Assembly: GCA_014529385.2 (NCBI GenBank)
Contig: CM043971.1
Span: forward strand, 85,554,340 to 85,618,339
DNA from: Adiantum capillus-veneris
Lineage: Eukaryota; Streptophyta; Polypodiopsida; Polypodiales; Pteridaceae
DNA length: 64,000 nt
Direction: 5' to 3'
The notes beneath the pieces were generated by a model, which ran no database searches, had not been told where the DNA came from, and saw only the letters and a list, made by a program, of their open reading frames with translations. The position numbers were made by a program, and so were the translations under genes. Shown here piece after piece: positions 46,231-57,049 of this stretch. Each line of letters begins with the position of its first letter. Positions within the stretch are counted from its first letter, which is position 1.

Positions 46231-47560
46231 TAACTCTAGTATGTGTAAAATGTAGATATGAGAGAAGAGAAGGGAAGAGAAGAGAAGAGAGTTTCCCTCC
46301 CAAGCCCTATTCTTGCCCGTAGGCAATAAGGATATTGCAGGGAGAGATGTACCTGTAGCAAGGAGAACCTAAAATTTGTAGAGAGGATGAATTACTAAGA
46401 GTGAGAGAGATAGACTTGGTTAAGGAGATGAGATTAGATATCTTATATATGTTGGATTAGAGATGAAAAAGAAAACAACAAGAAATCAAGAAAACATCAA
46501 TGTAGAACACATCTTACTTGACAAACCCTTCGACGCCATTATTGATGGAGAGAGAAGAAGAGGGGAGAATTCAACGTTGATTGATACGCAAAGTCCAAGA
46601 CCTTCTTTGATTAGAGTTGATCTTCCAAGGATAGCGTACAAGAATGGCTAGTCTTCCTCTAAGAGAAAGTGTAGGCTTGGGCTTATGTTAATGGCTAAGT
46701 ACAATTAGGCATTTCTACTCACTCCCTCAAGAATTCCTCTCATCAATGGCTTGAATGCTTGAGTTGTTTTCAAGGAAGAAGAGGTTCCCTTTTATAGGTG
46801 AAGGGAACCCCCAAGGGTTTACACAAGAAGAGAGGAGCCAGTGTGAACAGGAATTGGAAAAGTTGGAAATGAGCTGTCCCTGCATGATGTGGGCAGACTG
46901 GGATCCACTATTTTGATCATATCTCCTCAACCGTGGCTCCAAATAAAAAAGTAAAAATATGGGCAGAAAATTCAGCTCATTAGCTACGATTTTCATTTTA
47001 AAATTGTTTTCCAATTCGGATTGGAACATTGTCTAAAAAGATCATCAAAATAGGGTCCATTTCTGGCAGCAAAATTCTTCCTGTGGTCCCCTTAGCCTAG
47101 ACTTTCATTTGATTCCAAAGGACACCTCATGCCATATGAAAGCGTGACATTGCTCCTTGACAAAGTCTTGTAATCATGCTTGCAATAATGCATTAAAATA
47201 AGTGTGTCTTTGAAATCATGCCACCTAGTGTCCCACTAGGATTTGATTCCCTCCTAGTAGTTATTTAAAAAGAAATATAAGAAAAATATGAAAAATACAT
47301 AGAATATATATATATATTGGAGTTTACCCTAAATATAGGATTTAGCTAGGGTGTGAGATGATAATGAAATAGTAGAAATAAAGAATCAATGCTTTTTGCC
47401 CCAAGTTAAAGAGGCGGAGCTATTGATGCTTTTCCCATAGTATATGGTGGTAAAGTAAGAATAGGTTACCCTTGAGAAAAATAATAGGATGAGATAGAAG
47501 GCTTATTATTATACTTAAATATGCATATGTACATTATAGAAAAGATAATTATGTATCTAA
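46231..47560. other. Probable LTR-like insertion between genes b and c
   Basis: Non-coding. It has a GA-rich tract (46257-46292), a TATA-like CCCTTTTATAGG (46788-46799) and a TA run (47305-47318). It lies between the single 99-bp repeat copy at gene b and the array at gene c, so it may be an insertion that split a once continuous intergenic region. I could not define its ends. Confidence 0.35.
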
Positions 47561-47614
47561 AATGTTACAAGATAACTCTTGTAGGATGCGTTCCCACTAT
47601 GTACGTGTCATAGC

Positions 47615-47971
47615 ACAACAACGCGATAGCCGGGTCACCCACACTCTAGAACATGTTCGTATCGCGTCGTATGTGAAGCTATTGACCTTGGCAATGAATC
47701 AAGGAAGGACACCTGCACGATGCGATAGCCGTGTTACCCACATCCTAGAACAGGTCCGGATCACGTCATATGTGAAGCTATTGAGCCTTGGCAATGAATC
47801 AATGAAGGACACCTGCACGACGCGATAGCCGGGTCACCCACATGCTAGAACATGTCCGAGTCGCGTCGTATGTGAATCTGTTGATCTTGGCAATGAATCA
47901 AGGAAGGACAACCGCACGACGTAATAGCTTGGCCACCCACTGTCTAGCACTTGCCCGTATCACGTCGTACC
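47615..47971. repeat. Tandem array of a ~99-bp repeat with palindromic arms
   Basis: Four units; the phrase CGATAGCCGGGTCACCCACA recurs at about 47624, 47723, 47823 and 47922 (last degenerate). Each unit contains complementary arms, for example ACGACGCGA (47817-47825) and TCGCGTCGT (47861-47869), separated by 35 bp, plus a shared AAGGAAGGACA end. A fifth copy sits next to gene b. Confidence 0.85.
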
Positions 47972-48235
47972 GATTAGGAATAAGAAAAAGTCCAGAAGTG
48001 CAAAGAATTGGGCGAGGAGGAGTAGCGCGGGTCGATGGAAGAAAGAGATAAGACTTGCACAAAGGGGATGTGCGGGTCGTTTAAGAGGTACGACACAACG
48101 CGAATGTGTGGTTTGGGGGAAGGTAAAAAATGAGCACGTGAGAGAGCTACAGCCAACCGTCCGTACGACGACCGTTGGAAGCATACCACATGGCACGTCT
48201 GCATGGCTAACACGTGTCCATAATGGTAATTTTTT

Positions 48236-48663
48236 GCACCTTATATAAACCTTGATCTCAATTTTTACTTGTCCCACACGACGCAAGAAATTGCCTTTGT
48301 TTTACTTCTCTCCACTAGTGCTACGTGTCGCTTTGGTCTCTCAAGGTCCCTTCCTCCCGCAGGACGCGACGGTACCCATTTGCAAACCCCGGGTGGGGCC
48401 TCTATCACGTGGTTCGGGCTTCTACTTCGCTCCACTAGGCAGCTCCCGCACGTCGCGATCGGAGCAGGTTGCACATCCTGGAACCCTCCCCTATCGCCTA
48501 GTTTGGGCGTGCTTGTCACGACACCTTCACCCTGTGCCTAACCGGAGCGCTTTGCACATCATGGAACCCTCCCCCCTTATCGCTCTCTATATCAATTTGG
48601 CGCGTACTTGTCGACCTTCACCCTGTGCCTAGGTAGCTTCACCGGTTTGATTTTCTCTCTACC
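48236..48663 (+). promoter_or_regulatory. Promoter and 5' leader of gene c
   Basis: A TATA box (TTATATAAAC at 48240-48249) is followed by a CT-rich stretch with an imperfect ~80-bp duplication (TTGCACATCCTGGAACCCTC at 48471 and TTGCACATCATGGAACCCTC at 48552, each followed by ACCTTCACCCTGTGCCTA). The duplication ends just before the gene. Confidence 0.55.
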
Positions 48664-50140
48664 ATGAACGAAGGTCGGGAGGAGATTTTTGGAGGAGAGT
48701 CCAAGTGAGAAGCTATTGGTTGCTGTGATGGATGGTGGTGACATGGAAGTGTACACCAAAGCATATGAAATATTTAACCCTTTGTTTGATCTTACAGTTT
48801 TGCTAGACAATTTGAAGGGCTTTTTGTCAAAAGAATTCAAAGAGTTTGAAGAGGCAGTTGAAGGCAAGTGTTTGGTTTTATATGGCAAGACTTATTGCCA
48901 TCTAACCGAATTTACTACCAACTCAATTAAGAAAGGCAAAGTAACAAGGAGGTTTGGAAGATTTTCTAAGAAGACTTCCTTTGTTTTTCCACCTACCATT
49001 TCTTGTCAATTACATTCAAAGCCTTGCAACCTTGTTCCAAAAGAAGTTGCCTTTCTTTTCTTTTTGTTCCTTCAAGTTGACATGCAAGGCAAAGCTGATG
49101 AAGTGAAAGATACAGATGAAGAGGTAAAAAATAAAAATGTTTCTACAGTTTTGCAGCTTGAGAAAAGTGAAATTCTAGAAGAGGAGGAAGTTGATGTTGC
49201 AGCTGAGGAGCAGGAGAGTGCAAATTTTGATGTGGCTCAATCTAGAGCTAGTACTGTCATTGATGAGCCAATAGATGAGGTAGAGGTGTCTGAAGCTTCC
49301 CTTACTATTCCAAACCTTCCCTACTTATATATCAATGGAAAAGAGTATATCCCTCTCCATCATATCCAATGTCTGCTTAATATGAGGGAGGACTACTGTA
49401 TTGCAACCATTTTTGAAGCTCCTAAGGTGGCCAAATATTTTATTGACACAGAAGAAGAGTCAAAAGAGGAGTTTTTGGCACTTGATCTTTAGACATCCAA
49501 TAAAGATTTTATGCCTGATCTTGATGCACTTGCTCTATGCATGAGAAGAGTGGAAGAGGAGAAACCTTCCCTCAAAGATGAGGATTTTGAGAAGAGACTT
49601 GTTGATCTTGGCATCCAATCTTTTGGCAGAGACTTTAAGCTGAAAAAAATTGGAAAGGAAGTTGACATAAGAGAGATGACCGGATCATGCAATCTCCTTC
49701 AAGAAAAAGTCATGCTGAAGATGAGTTGCAAAAGGTACATTTAGTTTCACCTTGATCTCGCTTCTGAAATCTTTCTTTTTTTTCAAGTTTTTTTTAATTA
49801 CTCATTATGTCTTGTTTTGCATATTGAACTCCTTGACAAAGACAATTTTCTTGGGAGAGCTAAAGGCTCGAGAGGGAAAGCAATAGAGGGCTCTTCAAGA
49901 AGGGATGCCTCCTCTCTCATGCACTACATGCCTACATTGGATAGTGCCACCTTCTGTGCTTTTTACATGCAGTATTCTGAAGATCCTGAGTTGCCAATGT
50001 TTGTCCTGAAGATATTGTCACGGTTTTTAGGGTACACTCCCCTTCAAATCAATGCAAACAAGATCATGCTACTTGAGAGAGCAGCAGCACTTAGAATATT
50101 TAGATATGCTACAAGATTCATTGCCTCAAGAGTAGGATAA
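48664..50140 (+). pseudogene. Gene c, unknown acidic protein (lightly broken)
   Basis: ATG 48664 reads only 14 codons before TGA. The main frame is open from 48689 and has an internal ATG at 48728 (MDGGDMEVYTKAYEIF), the likelier start unless a base was lost. The frame runs to a TAG at 49490, then continues in frame to 49742 (DFMPDLDALALCMRR, KDEDFEKRLVDLGIQSFGRD). A GT-AG intron may remove about 48938-49077 (donor AAAGTAACAAG, acceptor CTTCAAG). A last exon-like frame (49817-50140) reads DASSLMHYMPTLDSATFCAF and RAAALRIFRYATRFIASRVG. The middle is strongly acidic (EILEEEEVDVAAEEQE). I recognise no family. It is divergent from gene b and convergent with gene d. Confidence 0.55.
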
Positions 50141-50349
50141 TTTCTTTGCTACTCTAGCTATGCAGCAGCAGCTGAGGTGACAAATGTCAACCTTCTTGGG
50201 GGCTATACAAGAAGAAAGTTTTTTAGATATAGGGGTGACATGCCTAGAGATATGAAAAAAATCAAAAACTGATGTAAATTTAACAACTTTTTGCACCAAA
50301 ATATCTTTTTTTGAATTTGGATCTCTTTAGAAAGATTCGGTACAAAGTT

Positions 50350-53230
50350 TCAAAGTGAAGCATTAATCTCCATCTGTGGTTGAGCAACATGGTTGTTTGA
50401 TCTCATCCGTTGTAATTGCCTCCTATAGAACCAATTGAATAATTCCTTTAGTGCATTGCTCCTTCTTTGTCCCCCTCCCTTTCTCGTACATTTGAAAAAG
50501 AAGTCCTCGCTTGTTGATAGTGAGATTTTTCCATTCCGTGAGTATTCCATGTTGCAAGGGGTCCTTGTTTTGCAAATTATGGTCCATGCAGGTACAGAAT
50601 ATGATAAAAAATTTTAAAAAAAGTTAGTTGAACCCAATAGGATGCAATGTAAAATACTATCCAGACTTTAGAAAGTAATTGAATACTCACCAAGTAATAT
50701 GTGATGTCTTTTGCTCCCCAAGCATATGTAATAGAAGTTATTAAAAGCTTTATTGTCTTTTAAAAGTCATCTACATAAGTAGCAGATCTAACTTGTTGTC
50801 TCAAAACTTTCAAAAAATTGTCGAGCTTCTTCCACACTTCCATGCATTTGTTGGCTACATGTGGTCTACTTTTGACATTGGTTGTTATTACACAAAGATC
50901 CTTCCAGCAGTTCCACATAGCATCAACTTGTTTGTTGTCATGGTTACTCAAAAATCTTCTGGCTTTTGCTCCACCATTGAAACATCTTGCAAAACATCAC
51001 CCGTTCCTTTTGAAAGAGTAGGATCTTTTTTTAGATGCACTTGACCACCATGAAAACCCATTCGAGAGAGCAAATCCTCGCATTTTTCTATGCACTCATC
51101 TGCAAGTTTAGTTAGCTTAATAGAATATGCATAATCAAGATGGAGTCGAAGCAATTTGTCCAAGATTCTAATCTCTGCATGCATTGTACATATATGTATA
51201 TTTTTTAAATCTGTTGTTAGAATTGGACCCCAAATCATAGAAGAGGATGGGTAGTCGATGACGTTCACACTATTTCTAGATGGTGGTTTTCCAACCTCGT
51301 GTTCTGCAAGCCATCCTTTTTCTCCAGTGCTTTCCATGCAATATAGACATGGATACTTGGTATTGGCACCTCCACATACACCAAACATGCACTTTAATGC
51401 TTTTAGGTCGGCACTCAAGTGTCATTCTACAAAAAAGTCACCCATGCCATCTACAAAGAGTTTTTCACCTGCATTTTGGTCTTGTATAACATAAGGGATA
51501 TCAGTCTGCAAAAAGAGCCATTTCAATGTATCATGATTTTCTACTAGTATTTGAGCTGCTCCAATCCACCAAAGCTTCATTTTTTATTGAGTTTTGTGGT
51601 ATGGGGAATCAAGCTTACCCTGGCTATAGTCCAATGCTCTATTCATAAGGGATATGGATACTCTTTTCATTTTTTGACATTTTTGAATTTGAGCTTCATC
51701 CAATTTCATAACAAATATAATTTTTCCTTCACAATCTACTTCTTGCATATTATAGTATCTCACCATAGCAGATTGAACATTTTTTATACTCATCCAAATG
51801 TTATTAAAAACATTATACTCAAAAGAAGATTTTTTTTTTGTTTTTCATATGGCATCGTTCCTTCTATACGATAGTACTCTCCAAAATGTTCGGGTATTTC
51901 TTCGTTTAACAAAGTCCTAACTTTCCCAACATTGTGAGGCCTACGCAACCCAATGTAAGGTCCCCGTCCTAAAAGATCAGGGCGACTTGGAAGATAGCCT
52001 TCTTTATTCCCTAAATCCGTTGACGACACCCTACTCCGATAATGCGAAGCAAGGGTACGAGCAACGAAAGAGAGGAAGATTTCCGCCTAATGTGTTCGTA
52101 GTTATAGGACCCTACGCCACAAGCCAGGTCGATGAGGTTAAAGGTTCTATGGACTCTAGATCCTACATTATAAGAGAAGAAAATCCCCTTTCACATATTA
52201 AGGATTCAAAAACAACGCCTTTTTCCCCGCGTTTAAGAGGCACGGCCGCCATCCTTAAATCCGAAATATGACAAGAGATAAATCTCTAACTAACGAAGAC
52301 AAAGTGAAAAGTACTCGACTAATCGAGTCCACCCATCCTTGACTGGCAACCTGAGCCAGTCCCCACTTTCCACACCGCACTCACCCGTTCTTTTAATGTT
52401 ATCTAATTACTACCACGACATATACAACAATGTTCCTTAATTAATTCTTAATACAAGTTTTTTTTAGTACAATCCTTTCAAACATCATCGAAGAATTCTT
52501 TCATAACCAAAGTTAAAGAATTCCATAATTCGCAAAAAAAAAAAATTCTTTAGTTTCTATAGAAGTTTTTGCCGCTAACCACGGACTTTCTCTGTCTGAC
52601 CGACAGAGCCTTTGCAAAGGTTTTTCCTAATCGCTAACCACGAGATGCGCATACTTCCCTTTTGCTAACTGCAAGGGACATCTTGCTACCCGCAAGGCAT
52701 CTTGTTAACCACAAGGTAAAAAAAAGAAAGTTGATGACCTCAACTTTAATCTCCGCTAACCGCGGATTCCTCTTGCTAACCACGGATTCCATCTGGAAAC
52801 AAATTTTTTTTTCAGTATTTCATATTCTAAATGTTTTTTTCAACAAGATCAATCAAAATCATTTACTTATCAACAATATTTCTTTATCAAACAATAACAG
52901 TTTATAAAAGCAACACTTTTACTACTTTATCAAACATATGCTTGTTTCATGTGATTGAACAATCACGTTTCCGGTCGGGTTAAGATAAGGTTAAGTCTAA
53001 GTTGATCTTACCCGTCAACATGAATACTATGCATAATTATAAATTTGTTTTACAGGATTTGGAGCGCGTGCGGCTAACTCCTATGCTGGCGGTTGGACGG
53101 CTTCGACTTCTTCATCGATTGATGCTTCCGCATGAGGTACGTTCGGAGTTGACACCCTTCTTCCCACCTTCCTTCGTGGTGCAACGGCATGGGCGTCCCT
53201 GGAACTTCGCGTTACACGCTTCGGAGCCAT
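50350..53230 (-). pseudogene. Gene d, transposase-like protein (decayed)
   Basis: ATG 53230 opens a basic N-terminal exon (MAPKRVTRSSRDAHAVAPRR, then KVGRRVSTPNV), stopped after 49 codons. A long intron-like region (about 53050-52260) holds the GGTTAGC cluster. The next exon begins MAAVPLKRGEKG (near 52250). Then follow NKEGYLPSRPDLLGRGPYIG and NEEIPEHFGEYYRIEG (52010-51850), KNVQSAMVRYYNMQEVD (51790), and the best-preserved block 51418-50948: SADLKALKCMFGVCGGANTK, YPCLYCMEST and MIWGPILTTDLKNIHICTMH. These are followed by HAEIRILDKLLRLHLDYAYS. The last pieces reach 50350. The D-L-K...CxxC...H pattern is like uncharacterised transposase-like proteins of several eukaryotes. A second copy of the family lies at 30.1-31.6 kb. 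Confidence 0.55.
52560..52800 (-). repeat. GGTTAGC motif cluster, copy 2
   Basis: Inverted counterpart of 30585-30800: CCGCTAACCACGG, ATCGCTAACCACGAG, TTGCTAACTGCAAGG, CTTGTTAACCACAAGG and CCGCTAACCGCGG, seven or more in 240 bp. Many are short hairpins. Confidence 0.75.
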
Positions 53231-53259
53231 AGCTTTGGAATGGAGAAAATAAAAGCGCG

Positions 53260-53306
<47 letters not shown>

Positions 53307-53480
53307 TCCACAAATCGGGTGACGGCACGTCGACGATTGGAGATGGAGATGGCTTGAAGGTGAGGGGTAAAGGGAGAGAGGTTTCCTTTGGCGCGTCGTT
53401 GCGAGAGAGCTTCCGCTTCTATAGATGTGTGTGTTCAAAGTGAGAGGAGAAGGGTCCTTTATATAGGCCTTAGGGGGGTG
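53231..53480 (-). promoter_or_regulatory. Promoter and CT-rich leader of gene d
   Basis: On the minus strand a TATA box CCTATATAAAGG (53467-53456) is followed by a leader containing a perfect ~40-bp (CT)n run (plus-strand GA, 53265-53304) and the gene d ATG at 53230. Confidence 0.55.
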
Positions 53481-53755
53481 CTAAAAATACTGAGAGGTTT
53501 CAAGAATAGGAGAAGGAAAAAGCTCGCGCGTCGTCACGGCTCCAAAATATTTATTTATTTATTTATTTTATTTTATTTTTTTGCGCGTTCGTGAATCTTA
53601 TGCGCGATTTTAAAAAGCTCTATACTTACAAGTTCCTATTCTATTTTGAAAGAGATAAGAAAGAAGTATCTTAATTTTGACTTACCTCTCTTTCTCTCCT
53701 AAAAATACTATCTCTAAGCTTTTTCTTCACACATAGATTAGGTTCCCACATAAAC

Positions 53756-54795
53756 CTATCGTTCCACATAAAGAAAGATAGTAAATAAATGGATTATGAA
53801 CCCGATTTTCAATCTGATTGCTCTGATAAACTCATGATGACTCACAAAATCGAGAATCTCAATTGCTTTGCAAAATAACTGAAATGGCTTATATGAATAA
53901 ATGTTGGATACATTATACCCAAAGGCTTTAATCTTGTAATACTTTAAAACCTGAAACCAGGTTTTATATATGACCCTGTAACCCCTTCTACTCACCCCCA
54001 CTGTGTCACAAACTGCTTGCATTTAAGAAGGTTGGACCAATAAACCCATATCTTTCAGTAAATTCTGAAATACCAATTTCTTTTGAGTTTGATTTTCAGG
54101 AAGTTTCAAAAGTTTAAGATTATCACTTTTGTTCATTACCTCATTCAAAAATCTCACCCTTTCTTGGACATTGGACATATCAAATCCTACAAGACTAGTC
54201 ACATGTTCTCTAGTAATCTTTAATCTTTTTTTCTTTGTCCAGAACCTTCTGTTAAGTTTACTACATCTCTCATTCGTTTTACTCGTGCTCTTTATCCTAT
54301 TGGAGTTTCTTTTAAAGTCCGAAGCTGGTGATTTTCTTGTTTTAGAGATGCTATTTGGTTTTCAAGTTCTAAAATTCTTGTTGCATTTGAAGACAAAACA
54401 GTTTTGAGATATTGAATGTAATGTGTATGATCAATGTGTAAATGAGATAACCTAGAACTATATCCTAGTAAGCCATCAATCCCATCACCAACAAATCTCA
54501 TCAAATCATGAGGTGTGTGAAAAAATGGATACCTTCCAGTGCTAGGATCCGGTGGATACAAGCTTCCATCTGTCCATATATCAATGTGTTTCTTTCCCTC
54601 GTTGCGAAGTTATTGCGCTTCATTTGCAGTTGTAACTGGTCTTTGATAGACACTCCGCGTAGTAGCATATTCCTGGCTTAGCTTAATGTTCAAGTGAAAC
54701 TTGCGGTTATCACTAATGGAAGATGTATTGTCATTGTAAGTAATGAAGGAGCAGAAAGTATAATGGAAATAAGATAGCAGCAGAACAAGGTGCAT
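53756..54795 (-). pseudogene. Gene e, coiled-coil protein (broken)
   Basis: The frame 54795-54292 is open except for one TAA (54612-54610). It starts MHLVLLLSYFHYTFCSF and continues with IDIWTDGSLYPPDPSTGRYP, TPHDLMRFVGDGIDGLLGYS and a short coiled coil (LSSNATRILELENQIASLKQ). A decayed part (54290-54020) leads to another frame: MQAVCDTVGVSRRGYRVIYK (54022) on to 53756. I do not recognise the family; the GVSRRGYR-IYK phrase might be a DNA-binding helix. It lies upstream of gene d on the same strand, but gene d has its own TATA box, so it is called separately. Confidence 0.5.
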
Positions 54796-55049
54796 CAGAG
54801 AAGAAGAGATAAAGCTCGCGAAAAGTGAGAGAAAAAAGAGAGATTGAGTGATTCAAAAGTGGAAACAACTATTTGCTGCCAAGTGAAGTAAATGAAAACA
54901 AATTTCGAGGTGAGCCACAAAGAAATGTGAAGAAAACAATATCTTTTTGAATATTTAGAGATATGTACCTAGATACGCTTTGATTGCGTAGATATGCTTC
55001 AAATGATCAAAACGGACAAATTTGGAGCCGTTTTGACCATAACGGCTCT

Positions 55050-55145
55050 GCTAATTAGTAATTTAACCAATTCCTTACACAGCCCTTTTTGAGTCATTTT
55101 TGGCCCTAATGCTCTGCCTTCTTCGAGCACGATTTCCAGAGTCTA
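55050..55145. repeat. Right inverted repeat of the five-gene block (candidate TIR)
   Basis: CAGCCCTTTTTGAGTCATTT through TTGGCCCTAATG (55079-55111) is the partner of 41251-41282 in inverted orientation, about 13.85 kb apart. Confidence 0.5.
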
Positions 55146-57049
55146 CAATTGTCCATTTACAACGTCGTCTCACATGAGACATGAGAGGTAAGCTATAAGC
55201 TTATCAATGAACAATTCTATATGGCCGGGTAGCAAGTCTAGGCTCAGGTTAAAACCCTAGAAACCCAGTAGTGCACAAAGTCCTACGACAAAAAAATTGA
55301 CCATAGCGGCCTATCAGCTCAACCAAATTGTACGAGATTTGAACTGTAGAATGTCCCTATATAATAGAATAGTTTTATATCACTAGATGACCATTTGGCA
55401 GGGGTCGGGGAGAGGGGGGGGGTCCCAAGTAGATAATCTAGGTTTTTGCAATATGCCAGAATTGGATTCTGACTCCATGAACAGCTTACAGACTGGGTCT
55501 ATACACAATGTACTTAGATGGTTTCATGAAAACAGTCAAGGAAAGCTCTCAAAAAGCAAAAAACAGCTCAAAGGCTACAAAGCGTCAAATTTGACATATG
55601 AAGTCAAACTGACTCCAAATGAACCAAAAGTAGATGGGTAGCATCAGGACTATGTAGCGGATAAGTCCATAGCTTCAAAAGTGACTAACCAACTCTACAA
55701 GCCATTTAGTCACAAAAATTGGTGATTTCACAGTCGACAAGAGCACGAAGTGATGGCGACACGATCGAACTTTACCAAATTCATTTTAGGACTTGTTTTA
55801 GATGTATTAAATATGTTTAGGTCATCAAATAGTCAATTCTTGCGAAAAAAGTGACTGCAGTAAATAATTGTGATTATTTACTTTTGTGCTTGTTTGACTT
55901 GAAATTGCTCTCTTCACTTCACCTATCACTTGTACACATCTATTACGTGCCACATGTCAAGTATGAGCCAAAATGATCAAGAAAAACGCTGAAGTTGTCA
56001 AAAAACGCACCAAATTCTTTCCAACCCAATTTTTGAGTTATCTGTCACATTTTTGATCCAAATCACCCCATCTCTCATACACGGACTCTACATCATTCTT
56101 AGAACCAAGTTGCAACGGAAAATATACAATTTGATGAAAAATTTAATAACCATTATTATTTACTTTTTTGCTTGTTTAGGTCATCAAATAGTCAATTCTT
56201 GCAAAAAAGCTATTAAATATGTTTAGGTCATCAAATAGTTGATTCTTGCAAAAAAAATGACTGCAGTAAATAATTGTGATTATTTACTTTTGTGCTTGTT
56301 TGGCTTGAAATTTCTCTCTTCACTTCACCTATCACTTCTACACATCTATTACATGCCACATGCCAAGTATGAGCCAAAATGATCAAGAAAAACTTTGAAA
56401 TTGTCAAAAAACGCACCAAAGTCTTTCCAACCCAATTTTTGAGTTATATGTCACATTTTTTATCCAAATCACCCCATATCTCATACACAGACTCTACATC
56501 ATGCTTAGAACCAAGTTGCAACGAAAAATATACAATTCAATGAAAAAGTTAATAACCATGATTATTTACTGTTTTGCCAAAATGGGTGCAAATTGCAACT
56601 TTGACCTTATGGGACCAAAGAACATGATGTTCCAAGACCACTAATCAAGTTTGAGCAAGTTTGGATCTCAAAAACTCAAAATCTCTTTATATCTATTGTT
56701 TTAGAGTCTGAAAGCCTAAATTTGGCACCATTTCCACCCTGTGCACTCAAATGAGCCCACACTTCCTTCAAAGTACCTAAATGCCATATGTTTCAAGCCT
56801 ATGATGTCAAAAATGCAAAAAGTTTGAAAAAATCTCCAACAATAAATAATCGCGATTATTTACTTTTCTTGCAAAATTTTGCCTAACCTATATGATTTTG
56901 ATCTCTACATGTTTTTATGCATCTGTGCATGCTCCAAAATTGATTTGAACAAAATGGACATCAGTTCTCAGCAATTCAGACTCGGGGCATTTCAGAGTAG
57001 AATTCACAAAGTTTTCTAACTTTGACATTGTATTCACTTAACAGGAGCA
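55146..57049 (+). other. Element F leader with palindromic repeats
   Basis: Copies or variants of the AATAATCGCGATTATT palindrome lie at 55860-55881, 56142-56163 (degenerate), 56266-56287, 56548-56569 and 56843-56862 (perfect core). They sit in a ~400-bp tandem duplication (ATGTTTAGGTCATCAAATAG at about 55812 and 56220; CACTTCACCTATCACTT at about 55915 and 56320). TTCACTTAACAG just before the ATG at 57050 looks like a 3' splice site, so the leader may be partly intronic. Confidence 0.75.

Noticed and set aside
47615-47971. CRISPR-like spaced repeats
   Set aside because: The repeats are ~99-bp direct tandem units without unique spacers, in a plant nuclear context.
41697-50140. Genes a, b and c as ordinary host genes
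   Set aside because: All carry several stops or frameshifts and sit between inverted repeats beside a repeated transposase-like gene; a host origin by capture is still possible for the H3 part.
30130-53230. The two inverted gene d copies as ends of one giant element
   Set aside because: Both are internal gene parts (first exons) and the interval is filled by independent LTR elements; the inverted repeats at 41.2 and 55.1 kb are better candidates for ends.
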